A stretch of 64,000 bases of DNA from Neorhizobium galegae (GTDB lineage Bacteria; Pseudomonadota; Alphaproteobacteria; Rhizobiales; Rhizobiaceae). Below are positions 55,581 through 63,191 of the stretch, piece by piece. The notes below the pieces were generated by a model. It ran no database searches, was not told the DNA's origin, and worked only from the letters and a program-made list of their open reading frames with translations. Numbering within the stretch: the stretch's first letter is position 1; every line of letters starts with the position of its first letter. The position numbers and the translations under genes are program-made. The stretch is from assembly GCF_017877135.1 (NCBI RefSeq), contig NZ_JAGIPH010000001.1, positions 682,001 to 746,000 of the forward strand. Direction: 5' to 3'.

Positions 55581-56753
55581 CTAGTCGAAGACGATGGACG
55601 GCGCCGGTCGCGGCTTCATTCCCGTCAGTTCCTGCGCCACGCGCCGGGCGATGTCACGGTAGATCTGGGCGGAGGCGCCGTTTGGATCCGAGACGACGAC
55701 CGGCGTTCCCGCATCCGAGCGTTCGCGGATATCCATGGTGAGCGGAACTTCGCCGAGGAAGGGCACGCCGATGCGGGCCGCTTCCGCCTGCGCCCCGCCA
55801 TGGCCGAAAATATCGTAGCGCGTGCCGGTATCGGGGGCGAGGAAATAGCTCATGTTCTCGATGATGCCGAGCAGCGGCACTTCCACCTTGCGGAACATGG
55901 CAATGCCCTTGCGGGCATCAATGAGGGCAAGGTCCTGTGGCGTCGAGACGATGACGGCGCCGGCAAGCGGCACCTGCTGGGCAAGCGTCAGCTGTGCATC
56001 GCCGGTGCCGGGTGGCATGTCGACGACAAGCACATCCAGTTCGCCCCAGGCCACTTCGCGCAGCATCTGCAGGATCGCCGATTGCACCATCGGACCGCGC
56101 CAGATCATCGCGGCCTCTTCATCGACGAGAAAGCCCATGGACATGGCTTTCAGGCCATAATTTTCCATCGGCACGATGATGCGGTTCTCGATCTGCTGCG
56201 GGCGGCCGGAAATCTTCAAGAGACGCGGCACGGAGGGACCATAGATATCGGCATCCAGAAGGCCGACCTTCAGCCCGTTCGCCATCATGGCGAGCGCGAG
56301 ATTGACGGCGGTGGTGGATTTGCCGACGCCGCCCTTGCCGGAGGCAACCGCAATGATGGCACCGACGCCCGGCACGCCGGCCTTCTGCGCCCGCTGGGGC
56401 GGCGCCGGCTGGCCGGGGCTACGTGCCTGCGGCGCATGGCCGTGGCCGGCATGGTCATGCGGGGCGGTGGGCTGTGTCGGACGGGCGGGCGCGGCACCGG
56501 CCTTGCGGTCGGCCGTCAGCGTCACCAGCGCGCCGCGCACGCCCTCGATCGCCGTCACCGTCTTTTCGGCGGCAACCCGCAGCGGCTCCAGTTCCTTGGC
56601 CCGCTCGGCCGGCACGGTGATCGAGAAATAGACCTTGCCATCGGCAATGAAGACGTCGGACACCATGTTGCGCGATACGATATCGCCTTCCAGATCCGGC
56701 CCGCGCACGCGCGACAGCGCCGCAAGCACGATATCCTTGGTAACCTCGGCCAT
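55581..56753 (-). CDS. mrp: Mrp/ApbC family P-loop ATPase
   Basis: Fe-S cluster carrier or assembly ATPase of the Mrp/Ind1 family, 390 aa. N-terminal DUF59/MIP18 domain (1-85), a Pro/Ala/His linker (95-125, with PHDHAGHGHAP), then the ParA-like ATPase with deviant Walker A GKGGVGKST at 139-147, LDADIYGPS and VVDMPPGTGDAQL. The C-terminal CxxC that binds the cluster in E. coli Mrp is replaced here: MSYFLAPDTGTRYDIFGHGG has no cysteine. ATG 56753 has GGGAG 8 nt upstream. Confidence 0.92.
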   Translation of the reverse strand: MAEVTKDIVLAALSRVRGPDLEGDIVSRNMVSDVFIADGKVYFSITVPAERAKELEPLRVAAEKTVTAIEGVRGALVTLTADRKAGAAPARPTQPTAPHDHAGHGHAPQARSPGQPAPPQRAQKAGVPGVGAIIAVASGKGGVGKSTTAVNLALAMMANGLKVGLLDADIYGPSVPRLLKISGRPQQIENRIIVPMENYGLKAMSMGFLVDEEAAMIWRGPMVQSAILQMLREVAWGELDVLVVDMPPGTGDAQLTLAQQVPLAGAVIVSTPQDLALIDARKGIAMFRKVEVPLLGIIENMSYFLAPDTGTRYDIFGHGGAQAEAARIGVPFLGEVPLTMDIRERSDAGTPVVVSDPNGASAQIYRDIARRVAQELTGMKPRPAPSIVFD

Positions 56754-57132
56754 ATCAAACTCCCTTGCCCCGTGCATCACGCCACATCCTCCCTTGCGGG
56801 GACGCCTTTGGCGAGGCATCTGGTGCAGCGTGTCCGGTCGGACTTATAGGTGGTGCATCGGGCCGCGGGCAACAAGTATTAAAGCCGCCGCCTGAGGCCT
56901 GCAGCAGTCAGATCGACGCGCGAAGCTCAGACGACGGCTTTTGTTGCATGCGTCTCTTGGGACGCTTTTTGTCCCCTCTGGACATGCCATGGAGGATGCA
57001 GGATGCGTGCCAGTTGCAGAAACAGGCGTTTACGGAGGGAAGCGGCCGGAATCGGGGCCGCAAGTAGATGTTCCCGGCCCGTCATGACTAAAACTTGAGC
57101 GTGAATGAAATAAAGGCAGCTCGAACTGCCTC
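56754..57132. other. 379-bp intergenic region upstream of mrp
   Basis: Holds the mrp promoter region; boxes not assigned. A GGGAC/GTCCC pair lies at 56959-56975 and the luxR terminator at 57114-57131. Short open frames in it lack ribosome sites and protein-like composition. Confidence 0.4.
57114..57131 (-). terminator. Terminator downstream of the LuxR-type gene
   Basis: AGGCAG / CTGCCT stem with a 6-nt loop, read leftward followed by TTATTTCATT, 2 bp past the stop. Confidence 0.65.
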
Positions 57133-57864
57133 TCAAGCGATCAGTTTCAGGCGCAGTGCCTTGGCCACGGCCTGTGTGCGGTTGACTGCATCGAGTTTCT
57201 TGGTGGCGCGATTGAGATAATGGTTAACCGTGTGTTCCGACAGGGTCAGGATCTCGGCGATTTCGGCACTGGTCTTGCCGGCAGACGTCCAGTTCAGGCA
57301 ATCGAGCTCCCTGTCGCTCAAATGCTCGGTGACCTTGATGTCGATATCGCGGATCTCGGCCAGGCGCTGGTAGACGTGCACCGATATATAGAAGAGTTCG
57401 AGCATCTGCAGCACGGTAAACAGCACACCTTCGCCAGAAAACCCGACGGTACCACGCTTGCCTGCGGCATCATGGACGGGGAAGAAGACGCCGCCGCCCA
57501 TGCCGAACCGCTGAAAAATCTCGCAGGAGACCATGTTGCCGCGCGCCAGCGCAATTTCGGCCATGGAATAGGTGACCGGCAGCGTGGAAGTGCGCAGACG
57601 CTGCAGCACCGGGCTCGTCTGCAAAAGGCCCGCCTGATCGAAATTCGACATCAGTTCGGACGGCCAGTTGGTAATGATCGTATTGCCGGAAAGCTCCAGC
57701 GTCGTCGTGGACGGAAGCTCGCACACGATGAACATGCGGCACCCGTAACTCTCGGTGATGCGGCGCATGAAGCGGAAAATGTCGAATTGCGTCGGAAGGG
57801 ATTTGAGTTCCGCCACACGGGCGGCCACGCTGGAGGTGGCGTCGAAGCTTTCGGTCTTATCCAT
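57133..57864 (-). CDS. LuxR-type regulator with divergent autoinducer domain (solo)
   Basis: Transcription regulator, 243 aa. The N-terminal 160 residues align with autoinducer-binding domains, for example TNWPSELMSNFDQAGLLQTSPV against the LasR segment with Y56, W60, Y64 and D73; here these are Trp, Leu, Phe and Ser, so the usual acyl-homoserine-lactone contacts are missing. The C-terminal HTH is complete (LSDRELDCLNWTSAGKTSAEIAEIL, then LSEHTVNHYLNRATKKLDA). No luxI-type synthase gene is in the window. ATG 57864; its putative promoter overlaps a 19-bp palindrome. Confidence 0.85.
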   Translation of the reverse strand: MDKTESFDATSSVAARVAELKSLPTQFDIFRFMRRITESYGCRMFIVCELPSTTTLELSGNTIITNWPSELMSNFDQAGLLQTSPVLQRLRTSTLPVTYSMAEIALARGNMVSCEIFQRFGMGGGVFFPVHDAAGKRGTVGFSGEGVLFTVLQMLELFYISVHVYQRLAEIRDIDIKVTEHLSDRELDCLNWTSAGKTSAEIAEILTLSEHTVNHYLNRATKKLDAVNRTQAVAKALRLKLIA

Positions 57865-58008
57865 CTTTCATGACAATCTTGGTTAGAGCGTCCCCGAAAG
57901 CCGGTCTTTGATGCCTTAACAGGCAGAACAGGTCTTCGGGGTGACATCGAGCCGGCAACCAACAGGCCGGTCTTGCGTAGATGCCATCATGGCCGCAATC
58001 ATCATGCC

Positions 58009-58027
58009 CCAATCATGCCATGATTGG
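58009..58027. promoter_or_regulatory. Perfect 19-bp palindrome in the putative luxR-type gene promoter
   Basis: CCAATCATG-C-CATGATTGG. It overlaps the -10 and spacer of a leftward promoter candidate, TTGTCA (58040-58035) and CATGAT (58017-58012), spacer 17 bp. A shorter palindrome GCCATCATGGC lies at 57983-57993. Operator candidate for autoregulation. Confidence 0.6.
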
Positions 58028-58088
58028 TTGTATTTGACAAACACTCAGTTCCGGATTTTTGACAGATTTCGTAAAATCCGAGCGTTTT

Positions 58089-58919
58089 TCAGCGGCGGGG
58101 TCCCAGGCGGCGGGCGATATCGGCCACAATGGCGCTGGCCGCCGCGCAAACCGGTCCCGCCCAGGCCTCCAACTGCTCCGGCCCGGCGCGAAAGGCCGGA
58201 GCCGTGACGGAGATCCCCCCGACAATTCCGGCCGCCGGCGCATGAATGGATGCGGCCACGCAGCGGATGCCCGGCTGGTGTTCCTCCAGATCATAGGCAA
58301 AGCCGCGGCTGCGGATTTTTTCAATTTCTGCCAGAAGCGCCGCGGCATCGGTCAGTGTCGCTTGTGTATAGGCGTCAAAGGTCATGCGCGCGCAGCGACG
58401 ATGGAGATCCTCGTCGGAAAGACAGGACAGCGACACCTTGCCGACGCCGGTGCAATAGGCGGGTGCGGAATTGCCCACCTGTGAATGCATGCGCACCGCC
58501 TGCCGGCTTTCGATCTTGTCGAGATAGACGATCTCGCAATCGCGCAGCACGCCGAGATGCACCGTCTCGCCGGTCGTTTCGTGAAGGCGCGTCAGGTGCG
58601 GCTCGGCCACCAGCCGGAACGAATTGCGCGCCCAGGCGCGCGAGGCAAATTGCAGGAGGCGAAGGCCCGGCGTGTAGACGCCGTCCGGCGACAGGTCGAT
58701 CAGCCCTTCCAGCACCAGATGCCGCAATTGCCGGTGCAGGCTGCCGCGCGGCTGGCCGGTCTGCTTGAGGAGATCGGTAAAGCGCGGCGGCATGTCGGCC
58801 CGGGCGACGAGATCCAGCAGCGCCACGGCCTTGCCGAGCGTGCCGGTATCACCGGCGGCGTTTTGCGGGTCCAGTTCTGCCGGGTCGGGGCGATCAGCGT
58901 TTGACGAGAGGTGAGGCAA
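58089..58919 (-). CDS. IclR family transcription regulator
   Basis: Regulator of 276 aa with an N-terminal winged HTH (GTLGKAVALLDLVARADMPPR; KQTGQPRGSLHRQLRHLVLEG) and a GAF-like IclR effector domain (RLHETTGETVHLGVLRDCEIVYLD; APAYCTGVGKVSLSCL; DLEEHQPGIRCVAASIHAP). Divergent from the galactose/galactonate operon at 59046, so it very probably controls that operon, most likely as a repressor released by a sugar acid. The start is TTG 58919; no ATG/GTG lies close upstream of the HTH. Confidence 0.88.
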   Translation of the reverse strand: MPHLSSNADRPDPAELDPQNAAGDTGTLGKAVALLDLVARADMPPRFTDLLKQTGQPRGSLHRQLRHLVLEGLIDLSPDGVYTPGLRLLQFASRAWARNSFRLVAEPHLTRLHETTGETVHLGVLRDCEIVYLDKIESRQAVRMHSQVGNSAPAYCTGVGKVSLSCLSDEDLHRRCARMTFDAYTQATLTDAAALLAEIEKIRSRGFAYDLEEHQPGIRCVAASIHAPAAGIVGGISVTAPAFRAGPEQLEAWAGPVCAAASAIVADIARRLGPRR

Positions 58920-58965
58920 TGGGCGGTCCCGGCCAGTGGTGGTGGAGATCGGCCGCTAAGGCGGC

Positions 58966-58994
58966 TTGACACGTCCCACGGTTTATTCTCTTTA
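58966..58994 (+). promoter_or_regulatory. Promoter candidate of the galactonate operon
   Basis: TTGACA at 58966-58971 and TCTTTA at 58989-58994, spacer 17 bp. The -35 is perfect, the -10 is poor. Confidence 0.5.
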
Positions 58995-59013
58995 TTCCAC
59001 TTAGTCAAACAGA

Positions 59014-59030
59014 GTTCCATATATCGGAAC
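59014..59030. promoter_or_regulatory. IclR-type operator candidate
   Basis: GTTCCATATATCGGAAC: inverted GTTCC/GGAAC arms around an ATATAT centre. It lies just downstream of the putative transcription start and 15 bp before the SDR start codon, where a repressor would block transcription. Confidence 0.65.
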
Positions 59031-59045
59031 AACAGGATCCTGCCC

Positions 59046-59819
59046 GTGAGCTCCCATCCCTCCTTCCGCTTTGCCGATCTGGAAGACCGCGGCGTGCTGA
59101 TTACCGGCGGTGGCTCCGGCATCGGTGCTGCCTTCACGCGCGCCTTTGCCCGACAGGGCGCCCGCGTCGCTTTCATCGACCGGGCGGAGGGGCCGAGCGA
59201 GGCGCTGGTTTCCGACATTCTCCGCGACAGCCGCCATCCGGTCACCTATCTGAAGGCGGACCTGCGCGACATGAACGCCGTCGAAGATGCCGTTGCAACG
59301 GCCGCCGAGCGCTGCGGCGGCCTCGGCGTTCTGGTCAACAATGCCGGCTGGGACGACCGGCATGAGCTTTTCGACGTGACGGAAGCCTATTGGGACGACA
59401 ACCAGGCGATCAACCTCAAGCAGATGTTCTTTGCCGCCAAGGCCGCGGCGCCCCATCTGAAGGCGGATGGTAGCGGCGCCATCGTCAACCTGTCGTCCAT
59501 CGCGTTTCTGCTCAACATGGGCAGCCTGCCGAGCTATGCGGCGGCCAAGGCCGGCATTCTGGGGCTGACGAAAAGCCTTGCAGGACGGCTGGGTCCCGAC
59601 AATATCCGCGTCAACGCCATCCTGCCCGGCATGGTGGTGACGGAGCGGCAGAAGGAATTATGGCTGACGGATGACAGCATCAGCGCGATGATCGATCGCC
59701 AGTGCCTGAAACGCAGCCTGATGGCCGAGGACATGGTGGGGCCATGCCTGTTTCTCGCCTCGACCGCATCCGCCGGCATGACGGCGCAATGGCTGACCGT
59801 AGATGGAGGAACTCTCTGA
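59046..59819 (+). CDS. SDR family oxidoreductase, probable galactose/sugar dehydrogenase
   Basis: Classical short-chain dehydrogenase, 257 aa, NAD(P)-dependent. Cofactor motif TGGGSGIG at 20-27, NNAG at 98-101, and the catalytic set S151, Y164 and K168 (YAAAK). Given dgoK and dgoA downstream, the likely reaction is oxidation of D-galactose (or a related sugar) to its lactone, which the SMP-30 protein in the operon would open. The start is GTG 59046 with AGGA 8 nt upstream. Its stop overlaps the dgoK start by one base (TGATG). Confidence 0.87.
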   Translation: MSSHPSFRFADLEDRGVLITGGGSGIGAAFTRAFARQGARVAFIDRAEGPSEALVSDILRDSRHPVTYLKADLRDMNAVEDAVATAAERCGGLGVLVNNAGWDDRHELFDVTEAYWDDNQAINLKQMFFAAKAAAPHLKADGSGAIVNLSSIAFLLNMGSLPSYAAAKAGILGLTKSLAGRLGPDNIRVNAILPGMVVTERQKELWLTDDSISAMIDRQCLKRSLMAEDMVGPCLFLASTASAGMTAQWLTVDGGTL

Positions 59820-60757
59820 TGGCTGAGGCCGCCTATATCGCCGTGGACTGGGGCACCAGCAGTTTCCGGCTCTGGCTGATGGATGCCGGACATACCGTTC
59901 TTGCCGAACGCCGCAGCGGCGAAGGCATGACGACCGCCGCCGAAACCGGCTTTGCAAACGTGCTCAACGCCCATCTTGCCGCCGTCTCGGCGCCGGCAAA
60001 CCTGCCGGTCATCATCTGCGGCATGGCCGGCGCCCGCCAGGGCTGGGTGGAAGCCGGCTATGCCGATGCGCCTGCCCCGCTGTCCTCAGTGCTCGAAGGT
60101 GCGGTTTCCATGCCCGGCGAGAGCCGCGACATCCGCATCCTGCCCGGCATTGCCCAGCGCGCAGCCGACGCACCGGACGTCATGCGCGGCGAGGAAACCC
60201 AGCTTCTCGGTGCGCTCGGCACCGCCTCCCGCGGCAAGCAGCTGGTCTGCATGCCCGGCACCCATTCAAAATGGGTGAATGTCGAAGACGGCCGCGTCAC
60301 AAGCTTTGCCTCCTTCATGACCGGCGAAGTTTTTGACGTCTTGTCAAAACAGTCGATCCTGAAACATGCTGTTGCCGGGGCCGAAGGGTTCGATGGCACG
60401 CATCCGGCCTTTCTGGCGGCAGTCGCCAAGGCCTCATCCGCCCCTGCCATGCTGACCAACCTCGTCTTTACAGCCCGCTCCGGCCAGCTGCTGAACGGAC
60501 TTGACGCGACAAGTGCCGCCGCACGCCTCTCCGGCACGCTGATCGGCGCGGAAATCGCCGGCGGCCTGTTTGGCGCCGGTGGCACGGTCGATACGGTCGA
60601 GCTGGTCGCGTCGGGTCGCCTGCAGGGGCTCTACGAGGCAGCCTTTGCCGCACTTGGCCTTGCCTATCGGACAGTCGATGCCGATCTTGCCGTGCGAAAC
60701 GGCCTGGCCGCTGCCGCCCAAAACCTTTTCTTTCCCGATGCAAGGATATCCGCATGA
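59819..60757 (+). CDS. dgoK: 2-dehydro-3-deoxygalactonokinase
   Basis: Phosphorylates 2-keto-3-deoxy-galactonate at C6 in the De Ley-Doudoroff galactose pathway. 312 aa. YIAVDWGTSSFRLWLMD is the phosphate-1 motif of the ASKHA fold; VCMPGTHSKWVNVEDG and FMTGEVFDVLSKQSIL are DgoK signatures. GGAGG lies about 8 nt upstream of ATG 59819. The stop overlaps the aldolase start by 4 bp. Confidence 0.93.
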   Translation: MAEAAYIAVDWGTSSFRLWLMDAGHTVLAERRSGEGMTTAAETGFANVLNAHLAAVSAPANLPVIICGMAGARQGWVEAGYADAPAPLSSVLEGAVSMPGESRDIRILPGIAQRAADAPDVMRGEETQLLGALGTASRGKQLVCMPGTHSKWVNVEDGRVTSFASFMTGEVFDVLSKQSILKHAVAGAEGFDGTHPAFLAAVAKASSAPAMLTNLVFTARSGQLLNGLDATSAAARLSGTLIGAEIAGGLFGAGGTVDTVELVASGRLQGLYEAAFAALGLAYRTVDADLAVRNGLAAAAQNLFFPDARISA

Positions 60758-61392
60758 CCCGCGTTCCCTTTCCCCCGATGCAGCGGCCGCTGGTCGCAAT
60801 CCTGCGCGGCCTGACGCCCGGCGAAACGGAAGCCGTCGTCGGCGGCCTGATCGAGGTGGGCTTTACCGCCATCGAGATCCCGCTCAATTCACCCGATCCG
60901 TTCCGCTCCATCGAGATGGCGGCAAAGCTTGCGCCGGCCGAGTGCCTGATCGGTGCCGGCACCGTGCTGACGGTCGAGGATGTCGAAGCGCTGGAGGCGG
61001 CCGGCGGCCGACTGATGGTCAGCCCGAATGTCGAGCCGGCGGTGATTTCGCTTGCCGCGCAAAAGGGCATGGTAACGCTTCCCGGCTGCTTTACCGCAAC
61101 CGAGGCGCTGGCCGCCGCCCGCGCCGGCGCGACCGGGCTTAAATTCTTCCCCGCAAGCGTGCTTGGCCCCTCCGGCATCAATGCCATCCGCGCCGTGCTG
61201 CCGAAGGATCTGATCATCGCGGCCGTCGGCGGCGTGTCGGACGCCAATTTCGGCGAATACATCAAGGGCGGCATCACGGCCTTCGGCCTCGGCTCCAGCC
61301 TCTACAAGCCAGGCATGACGCCGGCCGAAGTCATCGCCAAGGGCCGCCTCACCATCGAGTCCTATGATCGGGCCATGGAGGCGCGCGCATGA
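60754..61392 (+). CDS. dgoA: 2-dehydro-3-deoxy-6-phosphogalactonate aldolase
   Basis: Cleaves KDPGal to pyruvate and glyceraldehyde-3-phosphate. 212 aa TIM-barrel class I aldolase. Schiff-base Lys is K130 (ATGLKFFPAS); E41 (FTAIEIPLN) and R18 (AILRG) complete the site. GTVLTVEDVEAL and VGGVS are typical of KDPG/KDPGal aldolases; the dgoK neighbour favours KDPGal. Overlaps both neighbours by 4 bp. Confidence 0.93.
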   Translation: MTRVPFPPMQRPLVAILRGLTPGETEAVVGGLIEVGFTAIEIPLNSPDPFRSIEMAAKLAPAECLIGAGTVLTVEDVEALEAAGGRLMVSPNVEPAVISLAAQKGMVTLPGCFTATEALAAARAGATGLKFFPASVLGPSGINAIRAVLPKDLIIAAVGGVSDANFGEYIKGGITAFGLGSSLYKPGMTPAEVIAKGRLTIESYDRAMEARA

Positions 61393-62273
61393 CGCAGGTG
61401 ATCGATTTCAACGGCTCGGTTCTCTCGTCGCAAGGCCTGGAGCTCGGCGAAGGCCCGACCTATGACGCGGCAACCGATACGCTCTGGTGGTTCAACATTC
61501 TGGGCCAGCAACTGCATGAGCTGAACGTGACGAGCGGTGCCGCGCGCATCCACGCGCTGCCGTTCCGGGCCAGCGTTCTTGCCCGAATCGATGCCGGGCG
61601 CCAGCTCATGGCATCCGAAAAGGGCCTCTTCATCCGCGATGTCGCAACGGGAGAACTGACCCTCTACCGCGAGCTGGAACCGGCCCATATGGGCACCCGC
61701 TCGAATGACGGTCGGGTTCATCCGTCCGGCGCGCTCTGGATCGGCACCATGGGGCTGAAGGCCGAAGACGGCGCCGGCTCCATTTATCATGTCGCCAGGG
61801 GCGTCATCACCCGGATGTTTGCCGGCATCAGCATCCCCAATTCCATCTGCTTCTCGCCCGACGGTGCCACCGGCTACTATACCGATACCCGCATCGGCAA
61901 GATCATGCGCGTGCCCCTTGATGCGGCAACCGGCCTTCCCGCCGGTAGAGCCGAGGTGTTTGTCGAAAGCGGTCCGGCCGGTGGACCGGATGGCTCCGTC
62001 TGCGATGCCGAAGGCAATGTCTGGAATGCCCGCTGGGGCGCATCGGCGGTGGATTGCTACCGTCCCGATGGCAGCCATGCCGCCCGCTATGCGCTTCCGA
62101 CTGCCCGTACCTCCTGCCCCGCCTTCTTCGGCAAGGACCTGGATCGCATCGCCGTCACCACCGCCTATGAAGGGGCAAGCGCCGAGGAACGCGAAAGCGA
62201 TCCGCAGGCAGGCTTCCTGTTTGACCTCGGCATTACGGTGAAGGGTCGGCCGGAACCGGCCTACATCCTGTAA
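61389..62273 (+). CDS. SMP-30/gluconolactonase family protein
   Basis: Six-bladed beta-propeller lactonase, 294 aa, that would hydrolyse the sugar lactone made by the SDR. The metal ligands are in LELGEGPTYD (Glu), the RSNDGRVHPSGALWIGTM loop (Asn), IPNSICFSPDG (Asn) and PDGSVCDAEGNVW (Asp). It is the last gene of the operon; a strong terminator follows at 62321. Confidence 0.92.
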   Translation: MTQVIDFNGSVLSSQGLELGEGPTYDAATDTLWWFNILGQQLHELNVTSGAARIHALPFRASVLARIDAGRQLMASEKGLFIRDVATGELTLYRELEPAHMGTRSNDGRVHPSGALWIGTMGLKAEDGAGSIYHVARGVITRMFAGISIPNSICFSPDGATGYYTDTRIGKIMRVPLDAATGLPAGRAEVFVESGPAGGPDGSVCDAEGNVWNARWGASAVDCYRPDGSHAARYALPTARTSCPAFFGKDLDRIAVTTAYEGASAEERESDPQAGFLFDLGITVKGRPEPAYIL

Positions 62274-62320
62274 GGCAACAGCTTTCACCCTCCCCGCGAA
62301 GGCGGGCACAAACAAAGATC

Positions 62321-62348
62321 AGGCGAAAACGTTCCCGCGTTTTCGCCT
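62321..62348 (+). terminator. Terminator of the galactonate operon
   Basis: Perfect 11-bp stem AGGCGAAAACG / CGTTTTCGCCT with a 6-nt loop, followed by ATTTTTTT. Confidence 0.95.
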
Positions 62349-62369
62349 ATTTTTTTGGCAGATGCCTTC

Positions 62370-62394
62370 GGAACTATCGAGCCTCCTCCGCATT
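62370..62394 (+). promoter_or_regulatory. EcfG/RpoE2-type general stress promoter candidate
   Basis: GGAAC at 62370-62374 and TT at 62393-62394, spacer 18 nt, matching the GGAAC-N18/19-TT pattern of the rhizobial RpoE2 sigma factor. It lies about 75 bp before the PRC-barrel gene, directly after the upstream operon's terminator. Confidence 0.6.
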
Positions 62395-62469
62395 CTCTCC
62401 TCGAACCGACACGGAAGACCACTCCGGTCACCGCGTCAGATCGAAAACAGATAAAAAGGTAGGTACGAT

Positions 62470-63078
62470 ATGAAGAAGACCCTTAGCACCATGGCAGCCG
62501 CTGCCGTACTGATGGCCTCCACAGCAGTCGCACCCGCGCTTGCTCAGACCGCAACCCCTGCGGCCCCCTCGGCCCAGACCCAGACCACGATGCCGTCGGC
62601 TGCGACGACCGGAACGACGTCCGCTGCTGGCGCTGGCATGACCGGCGAATACCTGACCGAGCAGGCGCAGAACCAGATCAGTGCCAATGATTATATCGGC
62701 AAGTCGATCTATAACGGCGAAGACAAAAGCATCGGCAGCGTGACCGACCTCATCCTGGAACAGGATGGCGGCATTGTCGCAGCCGTGGTCGGCGTCGGCG
62801 GCTTCCTCGGCATCGGCCAGAAGAACGTAGCAGTTCCGATGGACAAGATCACGGTGACCCGCGAAGCCGACAGCAACGACATCCGTCTGACGACGGCTGA
62901 AACGGCTGATGCGCTGAAGGCCGCACCGGAATTCAAGACGCTGGATGATCAGGCCTCCACGGCTTCGACCAACGGCGCAACGGACGCCACCACCACCTCG
63001 TCCACCGGTGGCGCTGCAACGACCCCGGCCCCTGCTGCAGGCGGTGCAACTGCCCCGTCGACGACCACCCAGCCGTAA
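62470..63078 (+). CDS. Secreted PRC-barrel domain protein
   Basis: Periplasmic protein, 202 aa. Signal peptide at 1-25 (MKKTLSTMAAAAVLMASTAVAPALA), an Ala/Thr-rich spacer, a PRC barrel at about 73-130 (YIGKSIYNGEDKSIGSVTDLILEQDG; VVGVGGFLGIGQKNVAVPMDKI) and a Thr/Ala/Gly-rich tail that is likely disordered. PRC-barrel proteins of this kind are common general-stress products in rhizobia. Its function is unknown. Confidence 0.9.
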   Translation: MKKTLSTMAAAAVLMASTAVAPALAQTATPAAPSAQTQTTMPSAATTGTTSAAGAGMTGEYLTEQAQNQISANDYIGKSIYNGEDKSIGSVTDLILEQDGGIVAAVVGVGGFLGIGQKNVAVPMDKITVTREADSNDIRLTTAETADALKAAPEFKTLDDQASTASTNGATDATTTSSTGGAATTPAPAAGGATAPSTTTQP

Positions 63079-63134
63079 TCTTTACGGCGGGTCCCGGAAC
63101 GAGAGACGTATTGCCCACAGGGACAAACGGATGA

Positions 63135-63156
63135 GGGCGGCACGCAGGTGTCGCCC
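63135..63156 (+). terminator. Terminator after the PRC-barrel gene
   Basis: Nine-pair stem GGGCGGCAC / GTGTCGCCC (one G-U pair) with a GCAG loop, followed by TTTTTCC. It may also serve the convergent EAL gene. Confidence 0.85.
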
Positions 63157-63191
63157 TTTTTCCTATGGATGCACATGGGCCAAGCGCAGCG

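Noticed and set aside
56927..57136. 69-codon minus-strand frame between mrp and the LuxR-type gene
   Set aside because: No ribosome site, overlaps the LuxR-type gene terminator, and composition is not protein-like.
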